From Cladosporium sp. IMV 00045 (Eukaryota > Ascomycota > Dothideomycetes > Cladosporiales > Cladosporiaceae): a stretch of 32,222 nt of DNA. Numbering within the stretch: position 1 is the first letter of the stretch; the number at the start of each line of letters is the position of its first letter. The stretch lies in assembly GCA_001931905.2 (NCBI GenBank), contig MSJI02000812.1:38588-70809 (forward strand), given 5' to 3'. The translations under genes were made by a program, and so were the position numbers. Below, in pieces: positions 20,900 through 31,695 of this stretch. The notes under the pieces are model-generated. The model saw only the letters and a program-made list of their open reading frames with translations, ran no database searches and had not been told where the DNA came from.

Positions 20900-21950
20900 C
20901 TATGCAGCTTCAGATGTCGCATTCTCGTTCGCCGAATCAGCCGTTTTTGCAGCTTGTTTCGGAGAATTCATCACACCTTTAAAGACTTCAGTGGCGCTAT
21001 ATCCAGCAGCAATAGCACGCATGCCCTCCCCCATATTAGACCCAGCCCGAACATCTTCATCTAGTACTGGCGATGGCAGAATTGCAGCCCTTCCGCTCAC
21101 GTAGAATTCCGAGCCGATCGATGAAAGGAGGGAGTACGTCGTAAACAATGAGCGTCGATCCCGGTGAGAGGGCTTCTCCTCCGATGAGAAACACAGATTT
21201 ATTATACTCATTGGCCAGTGAGGTCAGTGTTGCCGTCAGTGAGCCTAGGACTAGACGCTGGCTTCGCAATATAGAGGGAAGTGGCTTTGGCCCGCCGTTG
21301 ATGAAAAGTTCGGAGCCTTTGCTTGGAAAAGAGTATGTTGTTCCTGAGACGACTAGGTTTGAGCCAGGGAGGAGGATTTGGTCGTTGATTCAGAGAGCGG
21401 GAATATTGAAGAGTGTGGGAAGAGATGTGGTGTTATGGGCGTCGAGCCGGTTGGAAAACCTCGTACGGGTTCGCAGAAGGTAGTGCTGTAGGCTGTCCGT
21501 TTATGAAGAGTTCGGAATCGGACTCGGCGCNNNNNNNNNNNNNNNNNNNNGGGGGGGGGGAGAAGAAGTTCGTCGTGCCTGAGACCGTCAGCCTGAGCTT
21601 GCGATGAGGGTTCGGCCTTCTATGACGAGACTTCTTGGGCTGGAGGGAATAGCTATCAATCGCGCGGCCTCTATAGGTGAGACTGACATAGCTGGTGCTT
21701 CAGGGAGTGCTTGTAAGGTCATGTGGACGAGAACGCCCGACTTACTTGCTGGGAGAGAATAAGTCGTTCCTGAGATTGTGATGGCTGAGCCAGGCGTTAA
21801 AGTTGTACCTCCGAGCATGAATGCAGATGCCGGGATCGTTGGTTCGAAGGAAGCGGTCACTTGGAGTCTTTCATTGGTCGGTTGTTGATCGTTGAAGGTA
21901 TCTGTCCTTCCATTACAGGCAAGGCGATATGTGGATTCGGACCGCAACAC
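20900..21950 (-). pseudogene. Decayed tandem-repeat, surface-type protein gene
   Basis: On the minus strand, four imperfect copies of a roughly 67-69-residue unit can be traced across shifting frames. The core is like TLTPGSAITISGTTYSLP followed by a GSELFING-like segment. This repeat is common in long secreted or wall-associated proteins of Dothideomycetes (recalled, not searched). The GSE codons of the last three units lie at 21513, 21311 and 21109, two intervals of exactly 202 nt. Lesions: a one-base frame change near 21590, a frame change plus an in-frame TGA between units 2 and 3 (about 21390-21480), and a 5-nt deletion in unit 4 near 21140 that removes part of the VSGTTY motif. A 20-N gap sits inside unit 2. 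The last frame runs to a stop at 20900. The N-terminal part upstream of 21950 could not be resolved. Confidence 0.6.
21531..21550. other. Assembly gap (20 N) next to a G10 run
   Basis: Twenty undetermined bases are followed directly by ten G. The gap lies in unit 2 of the decayed repeat gene, where repeats and the homopolymer probably hampered assembly, so nearby frame changes must be read with caution. Confidence 0.98.
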
Positions 21951-23969
21951 AGCTTGGAGGTTAGAGATTGGAGAAGAGACTGGTGTGTCTGATACGAGAG
22001 CGCGATGTTCGCTCTATTTGACGGCCTGTCCGGGAACTGTATGCTGGAGCTGAGTCTCTGTGATGAGATATAGAACGATTAGCTATGTATTCAAGAATAG
22101 TGTCAATTTTCGCGGTTGTCTCACTTAGATCGCTGGCTGAATGATCTTCACCGTAATTAGTCATGTTTCGATTGCTAGCTGGAACATAGCTGTCCGGTGT
22201 CGAAGCCGTTACGGTGCTCAGCACCAAAGCGATGATACATCCAACTTCGGTACAGCCACTGTCAGATTGGGGACTCTTGCTTTGCACATAGATTCTGTAT
22301 GGATGTCTCTCAAAACTTGTCTCGGCATCTTCATATTCAACCATTGTGGTTCGATCGCTTGCTGCCTCGTCGCGGGACCGCCAGGATCAACGTCGCCGGC
22401 CGGGATTTGAGACTGATGCGGATCGTCCTGAGCTGGTAAGGCAGAGTTCGTAGGGAGCTCAATTGCAATAGAAGAGCCAGTAAGTCTTTGGGCGGAAGTG
22501 ACCGCAATGACGTCAAAGTCATCGTAGAAAGACGTAAAGATCGTCAAAAGAGCAGATGCGCTTCTTACCGCATCCGCACGCCCGGAAGAGTTGGCAGCAA
22601 ATGGAAGCATGCACTAATCGTGAAGCTCGTAGAGCAACGGCTCGTGCGGATGTATGTCATGGAGATTTGCAGCCATCACTGGACCCTCGGCCTTGAACAT
22701 AAGTTCGCGTGTGTGCCCAAAAAGATCTGGATCTATCGGTGCTAGATCTGGCGGAGGCAGAGTTAGAGAAGGTGGTGTTGGGGGTGGCGAAGGTTATATA
22801 CGACGACGAAGGCCAGTTCCCAGCTGTGAGGCAGATGCCTGTTGAAAGGTCAAGTCGCACAAACGCGATTTGTCACTTCAGCTCTCGCTCCATATTTTGT
22901 ATATGGTGCTGCAGGACACCTGTTCTTTTGGACCGAGTCAGCAAGGCTTAGCAACAACCGAGCAGGTTCGCAAGTGAGCGATGACCTTGCGATCTCGATC
23001 AAAGGCTAGGTTGAACAGCGAGTCGGCTGTGCTATTGCAAAGTGAGACAGGTGGTACCGGCCTTCTTTTGTCAGGTGGCGCTTCTCAGGCGGATTTGTGA
23101 TCTGGCCATAGATCGTCAAATCCCACCTTGCCTTTCGCATGAAGTCATTTGATGTTGATCTTGGTTGAATCGACTCGTCAGGAGATAGCACTGATTGTTC
23201 GTTAAACTAAGGTTGATAGGTGTTCATCACGGCTCCACATATATCCCAATAACGAGAGCGAAGTGCACCCACCAACATGATTGCAAGGTGTCACAACAAG
23301 GCACTCGAAATCGCTTGCATGAACGTGGCTTGATTCTCGGAGAAGCCTTTGTAGTTCAGGCACAGGCATCGGAAGCGGCAATTTCAACGCCGACGTCGTT
23401 AGATCCCGACTTCTGTGCTACTGTACTCAATCAAATTTATCAGAATGATAATTTCTGTGTACATCATCCATCAAATTTGTCGTTGTCTTTGTGCAGAGCT
23501 CTGAGCAGGGAAGGAAGGAGGTTGAAAAAGGATGCGCACGGGCCGGAACATGCCGAAACTCTGTCCTTTCACCGACCTCACTTGGAACACCACATACTCC
23601 TACGAGTTAGCAATACCCTGCATTTTCGACCATTCACTCCTCTCGCCGCAGCGCTCTACGGACAATGTTTGCTCCCATACCAATATCAAGGACACATGAA
23701 CGGTCAACCATTCAATCACCCTTTCGGGATTGCTACCGCAGCACAAAGGAGAGGTTTCGGCATGCAGGTCATGCTGTCTCAATGCTTCTCCACGTAAATT
23801 CCGCAACCCAGCCGCGTTGTACAGCTGCTCTGGTGTGTTGATGCTGATCGTGATGTGCCAAAAGGCCCTGCAATGCCCCCGAAGCATCCTCACAACGTTC
23901 AAGTCTCTCTCTCTCCAAAATCAAAGCGAAAAGCTCTTCCAAAACTTCCGCCTTCACGCTGAAAGCTTG
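21951..23969. other. About 2 kb without a recognisable gene
   Basis: Several short open frames exist on both strands, none with a family signature. The minus-strand frames at 22344-21961 and 22610-22218 could be worn N-terminal parts of the repeat-protein gene. A minus-strand frame at about 22795-22617 begins proline-rich and reads DPDLFGHTRELMFKAEGP; it follows a TATATA run and is unidentified. The plus-strand frame 23195-23797 shows no domain. The stretch probably holds remnants. Confidence 0.45.
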
Positions 23970-25689
23970 TCAGGCTTTGCCGGAGGATGGAGCAGCCATC
24001 CTTGAGCTTTGCAAATCTCTCTGGAATGGAGCAACAACCGCTGCTGCAATGTTTTGCAACATTGTTTTCTTCGTGAGGTCAAGCTCAGCATTCTGGTCAT
24101 GGAACTCCAGGCAATACCGGAGCCTCTATGAAGCACGGTGGCTGACCATAAAGCATCTTGAGGCAACGTTTCACTGTTTCAACTTCGGTCGAGTCCCCTG
24201 GCCTGCGGCATCGCGAAAGTGACCTGTTTGAACCGAGTTCGAAAAGCAAGGTCGCAAGCACAGTGAGGCCACGCTTGGCCCCAGGCGCCACGGACACCGC
24301 TGGCGAGGGTGAAGTGTCCGCTAAAGTCGCTGTAATGTACGCCAAGTCATCACCTGGCGGTGCATTTCGCAGAAATTTGACGTCCGCTGCAGTCCAATTG
24401 TCGCCGATCTATTCAGGAACGAGCAAGCCAGAGTCAACCCAAGTTGCATCGCATCATCGCAAGTGCTTGCAAAGTTCTTGGAGTGATGTGCTGCGTCCAA
24501 GAGTGCTCTCATCGAAATCCACTCAGTCGAAGGCCATACGGTGACGGCGAACTCGGGTGTGGCAGATAATTCATGCAGCCGACTGTAGGTATCGACGCAA
24601 AAAGACACCGCGTGTGAACGGGTCAATGTACCGCATATGCCATTTTCCACCGGCCGCCGCGGTTCTGTATCCTCGCGCGCAAAGCGAGTTCTCTTGCCAG
24701 GCTCCCATGGCGACGGTTCTTGGGTGTCCACGGCGACGTGCAAAGCATGCCATGTCGAGACATTATTCGCTGAAGCGAGCGCCACAGTGAATGCTGGTTT
24801 GCTTCCTCGAACATCTCTCCATCCATTTGAAACGCCATGCAATCGGCAGTCCAGCTGAAGGTTTATGCAGTGACTTGGATGGATGGCGCATTCCTTCACC
24901 GCTTGCAAAGCCCTGAATAAGTCACTCGCGTGCTTCCGCAGATCCAAGAGTGGCCATCTGAACCTCGGAGCTGGAAGCCTCGTGGACCGCAGCTCCTTTG
25001 CTCCTCGCCTCTGATTATCAAGGATCTCGATATACTCGAGTAGCTCTTTGCGTTTCGCCTCCAGTATTCCGCTTTTCAGGACGAAGTTCGCTCTGCTTCT
25101 GATTTCTTCGCCTCGCCTTTTCCATGCTTCACGGGAGAATGAAGCTCGTTGGACAGCTGCAACTTTGGCTCCGGCTTTTGCTTTTTCGATGTTGATCAAG
25201 GACATCTGATTCACAGTCAGCTGCTGCCGAAAAGGATCCTGGCGATCTCTTCACGCATACCTTTGCATCCAGTGGGCCCTTCGTTAAGTCGAGACCAAGG
25301 ATGGCTGAAATATCGAGAACGCCCTTCCAAATTTTCTCCAGCAACGGAAGAACTCCTTGCTTGTAATGAGAATCTCCAAGGCTTTCGATGAATGCTTGCT
25401 CAACATCGATGTGTTCCCATACGGAAGCTTCTCCAGGCCGATGGGCGCCCTTGAGCAGCATTGACTTTTGGCTCGGAGCAAGGCTCAGATCCTCTATGAT
25501 CAGTTCGATGACCACGATGTACCTGGACTGGATAATACCGAATTCTTGTGCAGCATTCATCAGCTCTTTTTCATGTCTGAGTAAAGCCTTGAATGGCCGA
25601 GTCTCAGCCTTGTGGTGCTCCAGCAACGTGACGAGCAGGGGCAACACCGCCAAAACGACGCCTACAATCTCAACACCCGTAAGCACCAT
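23970..25689 (-). pseudogene. DUF7580-family gene with frameshifts (module B)
   Basis: Divergent relative of the gene at 5121-7124. Exon 1 (25689-25261, 143 aa) starts MVLTGVEIVGVVLAVLPLLV, the family's hydrophobic N-terminal helix. A 55-nt intron (25260-25206; GTATGC, CTGAC branch, ATCAG) joins in frame to the second exon. Helical charged segments follow (RSRANFVLKSGILEAKRKELL), then ISMRALLD and LGLTLACSFL. Against the module A protein, about 16 nt are missing at 24409-24413, deleting the STPW-like segment and shifting frame; the conserved continuation IGDNWTAADVKFLRN and the kinase-like LTVLATLLFELGSN lie in the shifted frame. A second one-base shift near 24118-24126 returns to the first frame, where the family's C-terminal RYCLEFHDQNAELDL and AAAVVAPFQRDL run to a stop at 23970. 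Net loss is 15 nt. Probably non-functional unless these are sequence errors. Confidence 0.72.
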
Positions 25690-26030
25690 GTCGAAATGCT
25701 AGCTCTCCAGTGCGGAATCTCAAAAGATGTGTTGGAGAAATGAGATTGAGGTGCGCTTGTGTTGCTGACCTAGCTCGCTTGCATCTTGCGACAACAGCGG
25801 GGTAAGGATGGCGAGGCTGATGTTTCGAGCTCAACGATAACTCCGACAAGGTGATGGCACGATTAGTCTTCAGACAAAAGAGAGGGCGCGGCGCGTGACA
25901 CTTCCTCCGACATAGGATCGTCTGTTGCGATCGCTCACCCATTATCGGAAGCAACATATTGTCGACAGAAGAGAGAGGTCTCGATTGTTCTGACTCGCAT
26001 TCTGGACCTCCCCGTTTCGATATCATCCTT
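25690..26030. promoter_or_regulatory. Shared divergent promoter of module B
   Basis: 341 bp between the start codons of the minus-strand DUF7580 pseudogene and the plus-strand C2H2 gene, the same arrangement as in module A. No TATA box or known operator was recognised, and by eye it shows no obvious sequence identity to the module A spacer. Confidence 0.5.
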
Positions 26031-28632
26031 ATGGCAGACGTGGGAAACAACAAACTTCCGGCACCGCCAGATCGCTTGCGATCCGTTGCAATGTCATGCT
26101 GGCGGTTATTCGAGCAATGCAATACATCGTCGCTTGTCTACTTACAATCCGGCGTGCCCTCAGACACCGTGACATATGACTATGGCAGATTCAGAATCTG
26201 GTGCGGGAACCTCAGTGTCCGTCAAGGAGGGCACGCCTCCCTAGATTGGAGGCTTAGGGATGCTGAGGCCATGGAGGCTACTATATTCACGATGTTGAAA
26301 GATTTGGAGGATGACCTTCAGCAATGTGGGTACCGAGAAAGCATCACCGAAATATCAGTTTCTGACGGGCAACAGTCCTTCATATTACCACAAAGATAAT
26401 AAGCTCGGTTGACCCACCATCGGATGAAGAGCTATCAGACCTGGACGAGATCTCTCCGACCGAAGAGCTTCAACTACGATCGGAAGCCATAGCATCCACA
26501 ATCAAATCGCTGTACGAGATGTCCTTCCTCATTCGAAACCAGAGCACAAGACGGCTTGCGTATGCGAAAGCGCAGAACTACCAGCCTCGCGATCCCGACG
26601 AGGAGGCTCTTATCCAATCTTTCTTACCACATGATCAACGACACGTTGAGGATTTTTTCAAGGATCTGAGACGGGACGAAGAGAATCCTGGATCTGGAAG
26701 CTTTGATCGGAAGCCGAGTGCGAAGCTAGAAGATGACGCTTTGGAGAAGCAATGTGTAGCAGCAATCACTGCTCGACGGAGGCAGCTGGCATACTGGAAG
26801 AACCATGATCGGAAGCTCCAGTCAGAGGGAGAGACCGACCAGCCGGAAAAAGCTGGCACTCTCTTCTCTGGTACTCAGGCGTCTGGCGTCTTCAAACAAA
26901 CCACGACTGACTTTGTGGAAAGCCGATCTATCGTCTCGTCAATCGCCAGCGCTGTGCGGGACATTGATGGAAACGAAGCATTATTCCCAGGACCTCCCAA
27001 GCGTGCATCGGAACACGATGCTTTCGTGTGTTCGTACTGTCTTGTTCTCTGCGGGCCGGAAGACGCCAAATACTCCCGATAGAGGTGAGTTGAAATCCAC
27101 AATTTCCTCTAAGCCCGCAAGTCCATCGTGCTAACGTGCACAGGACACATATCCGTAAGGATCTCCAACCATACTTCTGCACTTTCCCTAGCTGCCCCAA
27201 CGGACTGAGGTTGTACGGCAACCATCACGACTGGGCTGATCACGAGCAAACAGCTCATGAGAAAGCTTCGGCGGACAGGCCGCAGTGCCCCATCTGTCTA
27301 CTTCCAGCAGCAGAATTGCCCAGATATCAAACTTTCGCAAAACACCTGGCCAGCCACTTGGAGAGACTATCAGTGGCCTGTCTTCCACCAGATGCTGACT
27401 TTGGAGAGGAAGAGAACGATCAAGGAGACGTGTTGGATTCAAGTGGCGGAAATAACGGCGTCAATCATTCGGAAAAGGACTTGCAAGGCTCTCGGTCGAA
27501 CGAGGAGCTGGATGACGAAAGCGTCGAAGGGAAAATGGACCGCCTGTCGAACCCGCGGATTAAGAAAGACAGGGAGCTAATTAACCGTTGGCGAGACCTG
27601 CCCAGCCGCGACGCCCTGCGCAAGGACCTCAAATCCTCACCGCCCTCCCACGACAGCGAATACCTCATCCGGCAAACCGCGCGCGAAGAAGTCCGCCGCC
27701 AAACCGCCCAGCGCCGCCGACAAGCCGACCTCCAAGCCGCCGAAGACCGGCACCTCGAGCGCGAAGCCGCCGCCGCTGCTGCTTCCCGCCCGCAGCCCGA
27801 GCCTCTCTTCCCGAAGCGCACCAGCCTCGACAGCGACCGTTCGACTTGGAGCAGACACACCAGCCCGCCGCGGCATGCGTTCCCAAGACTTCAGTCTGAT
27901 CGGCCTGAGAGCGGTTGACATGGTGACGAGGCCACATCTTCGGATGAGGCTGCGGAACAATCAGACAACCCTGATCTTCGTTGGATGAAACTGGACCCGG
28001 CATTATTGGAACAAATGCGACGGGAAGAGAAGAGAAAATCCGCCAGATCGGATGCAGAAATGGAAGAAGTCGCCGGTGGTCCTTCAGAGGCGGAGGAAGA
28101 GCGACCGATCCCCAGCGAGGCGGAGGCTCGCCGTCAAGAACTAGAGCACAGGATGGAGGCACACACACTCCGCACTCGAGAGGCAATGGAGCGCGACATA
28201 CGTGACTCCAAAGAAGACATCGCTTTGCGGCAAGAGACGGCGAGCACTGGCGTATCTCGTGCTCGAAAAAAGCTGGAGATTAGTCGAGAGGAACTTCAGC
28301 GTAGAGGGCACGACACTGAAGAAGACATCGATTCGCGGCAAGAGACGACGAGGACCAACGAACCTCGCACTCGAGAGGAAACTGAACGTGATGATATAAG
28401 GCACAGAGTGGTACCGCCTGGGCCGCAGGTAAAGTCAAGGGCGTGGATCCGCGACCGTGTAACCGGCGAAAGATGGGTAGGATGGGTGGGTGACCGGACG
28501 CTTGGCCGTCCAGAGCGGTCAATGCGTGAGGCTTTTATACCCGAGGAAGAAGTCATGCCGCAATTCGTGAGTGCCGAACACATGAGCTCAAGTATCATGA
28601 GCAATCAGACAGCGAGGAGCACCAGCAACTGA
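26031..28632 (+). pseudogene. WAGN-type C2H2 zinc-finger gene with in-frame stops (module B)
   Basis: Same family as the gene at 7563. Reconstructed exons are 26031-26329, 26404-27084 and 27144-28632. The introns are 74 nt (GTACCG, CTGAC branch, ATAAG) and 59 nt (GTGAGT, GCTAAC branch, CACAG). Parts in order: RFRIWCGNLSV with SLDWRLRDAEAM; ARRRQLAYWKNHDRKL; then zinc-binding segments FVCSYC, YFCTFPSC and CPICLL with HLASHLERLS; then a long Arg/Glu-rich coiled-coil-like tail. Two stops interrupt it. A TAG at 27080-27082 sits just before the exon 2 donor, where relatives usually have Trp. A TGA lies at 27916-27918, after which the same frame stays open for 714 nt. The TGA could instead be inside a weak 51-nt intron (27914-27964) that keeps frame; no such escape was found for the TAG. 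As read, translation would stop within the first finger. Confidence 0.7.
28204..28380 (+). repeat. Imperfect 108-nt direct repeat in the module B zinc-finger tail
   Basis: Two copies lie 108 nt (36 codons) apart: one from about 28204 (SKEDIALRQETASTG, then ARKK) and one from about 28312 (TEEDIDSRQETTRTN, then TREE). GAAGACATCG and GGCAAGAGACG are shared at the DNA level. The spacing keeps the reading frame, as expected for growth of a charged coiled-coil tail. Confidence 0.6.
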
Positions 28633-29510
28633 GTGATACCATTGACAGCACGAGCGGGCGGAAGGAGTAGATCTCTCATGTCAGGGGAAAGTTTCCAAAT
28701 AGGACGAACCCACAACCAGCAACTTCAGATATCCCGCATCTCACATACATAGTTCGCTCATCCACATTGATCTTTGATCTTGTCCGAACTCTTGCCTATA
28801 TACCATCCTCCAAGACACATCTTCGTACGTTCCTGGGACACAGTCAATCCATACCACGCCAAAATGAGCGACTCACAACACGACGCCTGCTCAGATAGCC
28901 TTCATCCTCTCACTGAATTATACCAAAATCTCCTCCATAACATGATAGTGGCTGCGTCGAGCTCTCGCCTCGGTGGATTAGGATACGCTGCGCCCGTCTT
29001 GACCTTGTTTTGGAGTGGTTCTTTTCCAGACTTCGGAAATCGACCACGTACTCTACCGCATGATATGTCCCGTCAACTGGGATGGCTGCATGAAGAAACA
29101 TGACGCCCTGACCGCGGAAGCAGACTAGATTCCTCTCCTGAGCTCACGAAGGATGCCCCAATCCTCTCACCATTTACGCTGAGCAATCAAAACCAAAAAA
29201 GTGAACGATCTCATCAAAATCCTTTGGCGTGGATCTGTTGGCCTGATTGAGAATGGTTGAGGTAATAAGCCAATCAGTTCATAGTGTTACATCCCCATCT
29301 CTCCTCACACACATGTGCTCCGATATTTCGGATACTTCTTACACTCACTCCCCCTTCTCCTCCTCACGGACAAGTATTCACAACCCCTAACCCTCACAAC
29401 ACTCCCATCCATCTCACGGCCCTGTTTTGCCGCGCCAACACCAATCACCCAGCCAAACCCACCAAAACAACCCCCCGTCCCCAGCCCATCCTCCTCACCA
29501 TCATCATCAA
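28633..29510. other. Intergenic region between module B and the Zn2Cys6 gene
   Basis: Apart from one small doubtful frame (28864-29103) it holds no gene. From about 29340 to 29530 the plus strand is C-rich, covering the 3' end and downstream region of the minus-strand Zn2Cys6 gene. Confidence 0.5.
28864..29103 (+). CDS. Small hypothetical protein, doubtful
   Basis: A 79-aa frame starts MSDSQHDACSDSLHPL, 65 bp after a TATATA element (28797-28802), with a fair start context (CCAAAATGAG). It contains no recognisable motif, signal peptide or membrane segment. It may be a real small gene, a first exon, or chance. The main support is the promoter-like sequence. Confidence 0.25.
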   Translation: MSDSQHDACSDSLHPLTELYQNLLHNMIVAASSSRLGGLGYAAPVLTLFWSGSFPDFGNRPRTLPHDMSRQLGWLHEET

Positions 29511-31695
29511 CTAACCCCCCTGCTCCCTCGCCCCCCTCCTGGCCCTCATTTCCCTCAAACTCCTCTCATTCTCCTCCAAAATATCCTTATCCTCGATGAC
29601 CCTCTCGTCGTTCGACTTGCCCGGACGCGGGAGGGAGCGCACGATGCGCGCGGGATTGCCCGCCACTTCGGTGTAGGAGGGGACGTTCTGCGATTGTGCG
29701 TTAGTATTCAAAATTGAGATGATGAGAAACGAGAATGGAATAGGGACATACCTTCGTAACGAGCGCCCCAGGAGCAATCGAAGCGCCCCGCCCGATCTTT
29801 CTGTGAGCCATGATCTGCGCGCCGTCGCCGATATCGACGTCGTCTTCAATGATAATAGAGCCTCCGACGAGGTATCCCTGGCTGCCCTTTTTCTCGGGCG
29901 GGTCGCGCGGGCGGTAGCTGCCGATGAGGCGCACGCCTTCGCCGATGTGCACGCGGTGGCCGATGATGATCTCGCAGGGGTCTTTGATGTGGCAGTTGCC
30001 CTCGATGACGACGTCGTCGCCGATTTCGATGTTGTAGCCGTAGTCGCATTTGAAGGGCGCTTCGATCACCACGCGGTGCCCGATGCGGCTTGGTCGGCTG
30101 AAGGTGGGCGCCATGGGGGGAAGGCTGGGGCGGGAGTCCCATTTGGTTTCGGCGCGTTTGGCTGGGTCGAGGATTGCGGCGAAGAGGCGCGTTCGCTCTT
30201 CTTGACTGGTTGCGGTTGCGTGGAGGCTGGCTTGGTTGAAGCGTTCGACTGCTAGCTTGCATTGTTTGCGGTCTTCGAGGAGAGTCTCGTCGCGCCACGC
30301 GAGGTAGGGTTGGCCGAGGATCATTTTCTCCTGTTCGGAGACTTGGCTGGATGGGAAGTGATAGTGCGAAGCATTACCCGAGGAATGCGTGCTGCCACTT
30401 TCTCGCGAGCTGACAGTTAAGGGCGGGCCTGGATTTGGGCGATATGGTGGAGGAAAAGGGTGCGGCCAATGTTCGTATGGCGGTGAATAGGGATGACCTG
30501 GGTAGAATGCGACCGGTGGTGGCAGAGCGTGACTTTGTCCAACAGGAGGCATCGCGCCGTAAGGGTGCGAAGTCGCACTGTCTGGCCGATTTTGCCAGCT
30601 ATGACCTGGATATCCATCCCGGCTAGAACGCCTTATCTCATCATGAGGACTTCCCGATGAAGGTAAACGGTGGTGGTGCTCTTGTAAGCTAGGAGCTGGC
30701 GGGATTCTACCCCAGTGAGTATATCGAGGACCAGGCTCCTCTTCCGGTGAAGGAGACCTTCGAGGTGCATCCTGCGCTTTCGATTGTAAAGGTACGTGAG
30801 TTCGAGATACGTTGGGTCCTTTGTAGTTCAGGGGTTTCGGGCCGTAACCAGTGCAGGTGTGGCCGCCGCGAGTACAATTTTTGCATTCCGGTTTGGCTTC
30901 GTCGCACTTTTTCTTTCGTTGTCTACATGTGTGGCATCCCGTCTTGGTTCGATTGCTGAAGTTCCGCTTGCGCTTGCCGTTCTGATCACCCGCATCTTCG
31001 CCAGGGCTATACACCTTCCCGGGTGAACCAGCTTGGGATGTCGTCGTAGCCACTTCCGGAGCCTTTGGAGGATTCGACTTGTAAGCATCCTGGAGATGTG
31101 TCGCTAGAGACTCAGCAAGATGTGCATGAGTTTCTGGCCGAACTTGAGGTGGTGCTGCACGTTGGTTGTGAGTAGGTACTGGCGACTGCTCTCTTGAGCA
31201 TCGATCACGGTTGGCCAGCTCTAGTGTGACCCGTCTGCGTTCCTCGGTCCGCAATCCGGCACTGGATCCATCTGGTGTCATAGAATGAACGATTGCGTCT
31301 GTGTCAGTCATACGCCTTTTACAAGACAAGCTCGTGGTTGGAAAGTTCTCGTTAGACGGCTGCTCGATAGTGTCCGCAATCGAACGCTTTCTCTTCGCGG
31401 TTTCCGGGCTCTGTTTGAAAGAAGGCTCCGGACAAATCACCGAGTCGTTCCGGCTTTCTGATTGACGTGCGGTTTGTTCTCCATCTCTCACACCGTCTGA
31501 TTTGCCAGCAACCTGAGATGAAGTAGAGGGCTCGGTGGTAGGTCCAGACATGGTTCCTTGGGCTTGACTTTGATCCAGGCCATTGACAGCTGTAAAACCA
31601 TGTACGGGCATGTTAGGCTGCAAGGAGCAGCTCGATCCTGAGGTACTGCGATGCTCCGGAGATGACCTGTTCAGCAGCTCGGAGATTTGTCTCAT
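29511..31695 (-). CDS. Zn2Cys6 DNA-binding domain fused to a hexapeptide O-acetyltransferase
   Basis: Two minus-strand exons, 31695-29752 and 29687-29511, give 706 aa; the 64-nt intron has GTATGT, a CTAAC branch and CGCAG. Residues 1-240 are Ser/Pro/Gln-rich and disordered, with basic KRKR clusters. A fungal zinc cluster follows from C254: CHTCRQRKKKCDEAKPEC then KNCTRGGHTC, spacing C2-C6-C6-C2-C6-C. A Pro/His/Tyr-rich linker leads to a maltose-acetyltransferase-type N segment (LGQPYLAWRDETLLEDRKQC) and a left-handed parallel beta-helix (about 535-685): IEIGDDVVIEGNCHI, IIIGHRVHIGEGV, VDIGDGAQIMAH, ending SYTEVAGNPARIV across the splice. The family uses acetyl-CoA to acetylate sugars. The two-domain layout occurs in other ascomycetes (recalled). 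The start at 31695 is the first ATG of the frame; an upstream exon joined at the CACAG near 31710 is possible. Substrate and target genes are unknown. Confidence 0.88.

Noticed and set aside
23195..23797. Plus-strand frame of 200 aa
   Set aside because: No recognisable domain, no supporting splice signals or promoter, and odd His/Leu-rich composition; kept only as part of the unassigned stretch.
24403..24420. Explaining the module B DUF7580 frame change by an intron ending in AATAG
   Set aside because: No donor at a workable distance keeps the conserved LGLTLACSFL segment; the nearest GT would give a 33-nt intron, shorter than any other in the window.
20900..28700. Extensive RIP as cause of the decay
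   Set aside because: Lesions are mostly insertions and deletions, and by eye the base composition is not strongly AT-shifted. Only isolated stop codons fit a CpA or CpG transition. Dinucleotide indices would be needed to say more.
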